Below are positions 59,641 to 64,000 of a stretch of DNA of 64,000 nt, one piece after another; positions within the stretch are counted from its first letter, which is position 1; each line of letters begins with the position of its first letter. Position numbers and translations under genes: made by a program. The notes below the pieces were generated by a model. The model did not search any database and was not told the origin of the DNA. It was given only the letters and a program-made list of their open reading frames with translations. The DNA comes from Datisca glomerata. Its lineage: Eukaryota; Streptophyta; Magnoliopsida; Cucurbitales; Datiscaceae. The stretch spans positions 558,001 through 622,000 of the forward strand of contig QANY01004135.1 of NCBI GenBank assembly GCA_003255025.1. Reading direction: 5' to 3'.

Positions 59641-61322
59641 CAGCACATCAAGAATTTTTTTGAACTAACCATCTAGCTTCTTCTTTTGCAGCCTTTGAGG
59701 AAATGGAGGCAAAGGCCTCTCTATGTCTTTGACTTTCTGATCTATAGACTTCAATGCTACAGTAACTTGTGGCTCTGCTACAACTTTGTTCTTGCTTACT
59801 TCTTTGTCTTTGTTTCCAGATATCTCATATGCCCCATCAGTTGGTTGTGCTACCAATTTCCATTTCTCAAGTGTATTGCCTTGCCGTGTTCTTTTTTCCC
59901 TTCTAGAATTTTAAGTATTGCTAGGAAGAGCACCTTATGGTCATGTATTAAGTGCATTGGCTAATTGTCCAACCTCATTCTCCAAATTTCTTAGAGACAT
60001 TGCTTGACTCTGAATCATTGTATATTGGCATTGGATGACTGATTCATTCTTAGCTATATAATATTTTAGAGATTCTCTAATATGCTAGGTTGTTCAATTG
60101 GTATTGGCTTCTGTCCTTGAGCTTGTTATGCAAAACTAGGAGGATAGGTTGGCCTGCTTTGTGAGTTTGAAAGTCCTACACCTTGGTTACTCCAAGAGAA
60201 ATTGGAGTGTTGTCTTCAGCAGGGTTGTAAGTATTTAGAGTAGGGGTTATTGTTTTTTCTATTACAATTTCCTACATAGTTCATAGAAGGTGGATTCCCC
60301 AAGTAACTTTGAAATAAATGTTCTTCACCATAATAGACACATGATACATCCACCACTTGGTTCACAGATTGCTACATGTCTTGATTCTGATTCTTAATCT
60401 TGATCATGTTTGCTAATGAAGATACTTGAGTTGTTAAGGCTGTCATAGCATCCAGATCATGTATCTCTGCAACTCTTTTACTTGTTGTTGCTCTAGCAGT
60501 TGACCATTGGTAATTGTTACTTGCCATCCTCTCCAAAATTTCATAAGCCTCATTATAAGACTTAGACAAAATGGCTCCACTTGTTGAGGCATCAACCATT
60601 AATCTTGTAGATGATTTCAATCCATTATAGAAGGTTTCCATTTGGATGCAATGTGGGATCCCATTGTGTGGTCACCTTTTTAGCAACTCCTTAAATCTTT
60701 CCCATGCCTCATATAAAGATTCATCCTCTAATTGGTTAAAGGAAGTAATCTCATTCCTTAATTTGGCATTCTTTGTCGATGAGAAATACTTCATCACAAA
60801 CTTCTCTGCAAGATCATTTCAAGTACATACAGAATCTAGAGGTAATGAATTTAACCAAGCTCTAACTCTATCCCTTAAGACATAAGGAAATAGCCTCATC
60901 CTTAGAGTATCTTCATAAGCTCCGTGTATCTTGAAAGCATCACTAACCGCCATGAAGAGTCTTGAGTGCATTTGGGGATCTTCAGTAGACAGTCCATTAA
61001 ATTGCCCAACAATTTGCAACATTTAAAACATGGCAGGCTTCAACTCAAATTATGGAGCTTGGATCTCTAGCCTTAGTTTCTAGGGTTCATTACTTGTGGT
61101 TGAAGAATGGCATAGGGTCTAATTGATCTTTCTCTATCATTAGCCATAACTATGACATTGTTGCCATTATTAGCTTAATTGGCATCTTGGTTCCTGCTCT
61201 CATTTAAAGCCACTTCTTATTCATTTACAGCCATCTCTCTCATAGTAGCCAATCTTCAATGCTCTCTTGTCATCTACCTTTGAGTCTTGTCTATTTTTCG
61301 GTCAAAATTGAAATCAAGTAGT
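59641..61322 (-). pseudogene. Gypsy gag (Athila-like host element)
   Basis: Minus frames read FNGLSTEDPQMHSRLFMAVS, TLRMRLFPYVLRDRVRAWLN, SLPLDSVCT, then after a stop FVMKYFSSTKNAKLRNEIT and LEDESLYEAWERFKELLKRP, METFYNGLKSSTRLMVDAST, YEILERMASNNYQWSTARAT, and a CVYYGEEHLFQSY zinc-knuckle-like piece with the first Cys-X2-Cys reduced. The tail reads RPLPPFPQRLQKKKLDG (about 59690). The start of gag is beyond the Tat insertion at 61323. Confidence 0.85.
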
Positions 61323-61974
61323 TGTTGCATGCTCATAAAATGAATCCCAAATTCCTACAACAGAGCAACAACAAAAACTTTAGCACTATAACTCAGCATT
61401 GTAGATGCTCAAAATGTACTATCGAATTGAATTGCCACGTGTTTTACGATGAACTCAATAGTCTTACAAAACGAAGAAATGACGAAGGATTATCTCGACA
61501 ATGGTGGTGTGTCCATCCTAATACACACCGACGCTCGAGTTAGTAGAATGTCTTTTAGAATGGTATTGTCGAACACTGAGAGAATACATACCATTTTTGT
61601 GAGGGTCACCATCTACTTATAAGGAAGGAAGGATAACTTTTAGAGAATATTCCCCCCAAATCATGTGCTTTCAGTTGTTATCTTATCATTTTAAGAAACT
61701 TTAAGATTATATTGGGGATGTTGAGATCATATCTTTGTTACATCAGAGGGTATGAGCCCTCGATCATCATGGTGATCTCAGTCATCATGGTGAGCTCGGC
61801 CATGGGTGAGTCCTCGGTCATCATGGTGACCTTGGGCCTTATAAAGTTGGTCCATTGTCCAGAGCTTTTGGGCTGGGATTTTTTGGGCCTCTCTTATTAT
61901 AAGATGAGTATTATGCTTCACATGAAATTGTTATTTGAATTGGGCTCTAGCCCATGTGTTTTTTATCCCCTACA
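61323..61974 (-). repeat. Tat-lineage gypsy 3' LTR
   Basis: 652 bp with borders TGTTG...CTACA. Read on the minus strand, it starts TGTAGGGGATAAAAAACAC, has a TATA-like CCTTATAAGTAGATGG near 61620, and ends with the ACTCGAGCGTCGGTGTGTAT region (about 61540-61520) and CATGCAACA. Plant Tat-type LTRs commonly carry a 'GAGCGTCGG' word near their 3' end. It interrupts the gag gene of the host gypsy element. The partner LTR is outside the window. Confidence 0.65.
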
Positions 61975-61989
61975 ATTTTCCCTCACTTC
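61975..61989 (-). promoter_or_regulatory. Polypurine tract before the Tat 3' LTR
   Basis: On the minus strand, GAAGTGAGGGAAAAT immediately precedes the TGTAG start of the LTR, as expected for the plus-strand primer of an LTR retrotransposon. It fixes the element's direction as minus, with its interior to the right. Confidence 0.65.
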
Positions 61990-62395
61990 TCAAATCTGGC
62001 GGAATGTCTAATGTATACTTTGTAGGGCCCGACCGAGAGCCTTTTGGGTATTGACCAATGGCTTAGCCTTTTTAGGCTTGGCTGAGCGCTCAAAGTCCTC
62101 CGCCTTTTTAGGCCTTGCCAAGCATGCTGAATGCTCAGCCTTAAAGACCTGGCTAAGCACATTGAGTGCTCGGCTCCAACGCACTCGGCTCTTCATGATC
62201 TGGCCGAGATTAGCATGCTCGATCCTTCCACGCCTTACCGAATGGGATTTGAAAACATTCCAATTTTCTTGCTCATTCGAGATTTCAATTTCTTTGAATT
62301 TTCCTCCAATTTTTCCCTCTTCTTTTTTCATCCAAAATACACAGTTTTCCCTCCTATTTTTCCCTCTCATTTCCCCAAAATTACAACTCCCCTCT

Positions 62396-62405
62396 TTTAT
62401 AAATA
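62396..62405 (+). promoter_or_regulatory. TATA-like box of the antisense ORF
   Basis: TTTATAAATA, about 340 bp before the ATG at 62736, after a pyrimidine-rich region. It is followed by CAACCATTCTTCTACATCCA, a plausible transcript start. A GT...AG interval at 62571-62654 (84 bp) could be an intron in the 5' leader. All are predictions from sequence. Confidence 0.5.
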
Positions 62406-62735
62406 ACACTCAACCATTCTTCTACATCCACTCATCTCTTCCACCATTTCTTAATCACTTTATCCTTTCTCCAATATTTTCTCTTCTTTACATTTCATCG
62501 TGTTGGCGTTTGCTCTGCATTCTTCGTGAAGGACTTTTGGGGTCAACAAGTTTCTCCTTTATTCACGAAGGTTAGTACTATTCCCTCTCCTTGCATCTTT
62601 ATTGCCTTGGGCCTTCATTTATTTTATGAATCTCTTAATTTCCATGTTTTCTAGTGAATTTCTGGCGAGTAGTGCCCCCCTTTGATTCGGTCTTAACATT
62701 ATTCTCGTAGAATTTACATTTCCCATCCATTAAAT

Positions 62736-64000
62736 ATGTTCGATTCTACTAGACCCTCATTAGCCCGTGAGTTTGGTACTAAGAGAGTACTTGATGATGA
62801 AGTCGTGCCCCTTGGGATAGGGGTGTTGATGAGTCTGATGGCTTGGACAATGCTGAGGGCATGGTTGAAGATGGGGGAATTGTTAAGGTTAAGGGTGAGG
62901 CCGAGGGTGAGAGAGATGAAGCTGAGGGTGAGGGAAATGAGGTTGAGGGTGAGGCTGAAGTCAAGTGTGATGGTGGAGCTGAGGGTGAGGCTGAAGTCAA
63001 GTGTGATGGTGGAGTTGAGGGTGAGGCCGAAGGTGAAGAAGACGAGGTCGAGTGTGATCGGGCGAGGTCATCTCTACACGCAGGGCCTAGAACTTCTATA
63101 TTTCCTACCTCTATCCTTTGTGAACCTCACTTGGAAATGTACTAAGTGGAATATGGTCTTCCTGCGTCTATAAAGATTAGGCTTCCAAGAGAATCCGAAT
63201 GAAGAAACTACTTCCCATCAGATGGTTCAGTATACTTTTATGAATTTTCTTTAGACTTGGTCTTAGGCTCCCTATACCAAAATTCATAAGGATGGTGCTT
63301 AAATTCTGAAACCTTGCTCCTACTCAGCTGTTACCCAATGCTTGGAGATCTTCTTTTCCTTTTAGTCTTAGGACATAAAGCTGAAGTCAAAGTGAACCTT
63401 GAGCTTTTTAGGAGTTTGTACTATTTGGTTGAGCTAGGGACTACTGGTTGTTATTACTAGAATGCTAGATCTGGAACTCAATTACTCATTGGCAAACCAA
63501 CTAGTAATAAATAGAGGAAAGATAAGTATTTCTTTATTTGGGGGGAGTGGGAATGTCCTCCATCCGAGGTACCTCCCAGTGTTACAGAACATCGTGCAGC
63601 GGGTGAGTCCCCCCATATCAGTAGCGTTCAGACTAGTTGGGGTGTTCCGGGCAGAACATAATATTTTTTTATTCTTGACATTATTTTTCAAACGTATTCT
63701 GATGATGTTTTCTCCTTTATGCAGCTTCTGGTTCTTAGACTCTTATTCCTTTTTCCAATCTTACTAGTGGAGCGTTTGAACATATTCATAGATATCCTGA
63801 TACGCACATCAGTAATATTTTGACATAGAGGAATCTTAAAGCTATGGGTTTGTGGAAGTACGCAGTCAAACTTCCCAGAGATATCCCCTATGTATTCCTT
63901 GCATGTTAAATCCATTGGCTTTTCTTAGGTCTGCAATTGATTGTTTATATGGGACTAAGCCCGAGGTGATAATTTTGAACCCATTGAACCTGCTAGAACA
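62736..64000 (+). pseudogene. Antisense ORF of the Tat element ('gypsy-type transposon' domain), broken
   Basis: Runs opposite to the element's own minus-strand direction. After the ATG, shifting frames give an acidic repeat region (EAEVKCDGG units, 36-bp DNA period at 62951-63022), then FYEFSLDLVLG, LGLRLPIPKFIRMVLKF, a stop, and NLAPTQLLPNAWRSSF, then LELFRSLYYLVELGTTGCYY and GKPTSNK with RKDKYFF. This order (LR-P, LAP-QL-PN-WR, LF, SNK-WK--FFF) matches the plant 'putative gypsy type transposon' domain (Transposase_28 family), known from accessory ORFs of Tat elements. Frameshifts and stops (for example near 63310 and 63460) make it a pseudogene. It continues past the window edge. Confidence 0.6.

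Larger units (their letters stand above)
34619..61322 (-). mobile_element. Athila-like Ty3/gypsy retrotransposon, host of three nested insertions
   Basis: Minus-strand pieces at 59392-61322 (gag, start of protease), 51007-52463 (protease, RT), 39190-40959 (RT end, RNase H, integrase) and 37133-38525 (extra ORF), then the 3' LTR at 34619-36011, read in the standard gypsy order once the inserted copia elements A and B are skipped. The gag carries STEDPQMH and RLRLFP-type words and the RT CMDYRKVNK; both resemble Athila-type plant elements. The 5' LTR and gag start are not visible because a Tat element interrupts gag at 61322 and runs past the window edge. All coding parts are broken. Confidence 0.8.

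Noticed and set aside
62008..62575. 133- and 174-codon frames on both strands
   Set aside because: The region is the promoter and leader of the antisense Tat ORF; the repeated 'GCCGAG/GCTCGG' words keep several frames open without any domain.
1..64000. tRNA, rRNA, CRISPR or bacterial gene clusters
   Set aside because: None seen; tRNA-like words are the primer-binding sites of retroelements and virus, and the repeats lack CRISPR spacing.

Overview
The window looks like nuclear DNA of a flowering plant, most likely a eudicot. It is AT-rich and holds one intact intron-containing gene inside a thick layer of decayed retroelements. I saw no bacterial-type operons, rRNA, tRNA genes or CRISPR arrays.

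The only intact host gene is a type I phosphomannose isomerase (PMI, five coding exons, 24311-27711, + strand, 433 aa). It links fructose-6-phosphate to mannose-6-phosphate, and so to GDP-mannose, ascorbate and glycosylation. The zinc and active-site motifs are complete and every splice site is GT/AG. Its long second intron holds an unidentified 60-codon open stretch.

Left arm, 1-22.7 kb: a decayed Ty3/gypsy pol (0.65-3.6 kb, +); a composite direct and inverted repeat (5.7-6.4 kb); a CACTA-transposon terminus with subterminal repeats (9.05-9.43 kb) that abuts the interior of a Ty1/copia LTR; a truncated copia element (9.4-13.16 kb, +); a scrambled endogenous pararetrovirus block of petuvirus-like type (13.16-20.69 kb), with fragments in both orientations, two TATA regions and two primer-binding sites; and a second truncated copia element (20.69-22.5 kb, -).

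Middle, 27.7-34.6 kb: no convincing gene. It holds a block of alternately oriented short repeats (29.4-30.1 kb), a 116-119 bp direct duplication (33.66-33.94 kb) and an LTR-like fragment.

Right arm, 34.6-64 kb: a nested retrotransposon stack. The outermost layer is a minus-strand Athila-like Ty3/gypsy element (3' LTR 34619-36011, acidic extra ORF, integrase, RT/RNase H, protease, gag). Three elements interrupt it. Copia A (+, 40960-51001) has two LTRs and a perfect 5-bp target duplication GTAAC; its interior carries a 584-bp gag duplication and a 383-bp inversion. Copia B (-, 52464-59391) is an LTR-internal-LTR-internal tandem. A Tat-lineage gypsy element (-) has its 3' LTR at 61323-61974 and runs off the right edge. 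Inside the Tat element an ORF runs in the opposite direction (+, from 62736) behind its own TATA-like promoter, as known for antisense ORFs of Grande/Retand-type elements.

All retroelement and viral coding regions carry stops, frameshifts or deletions and look inactive. Assignments rest on reading translated motifs by eye; no database search or alignment program was run.
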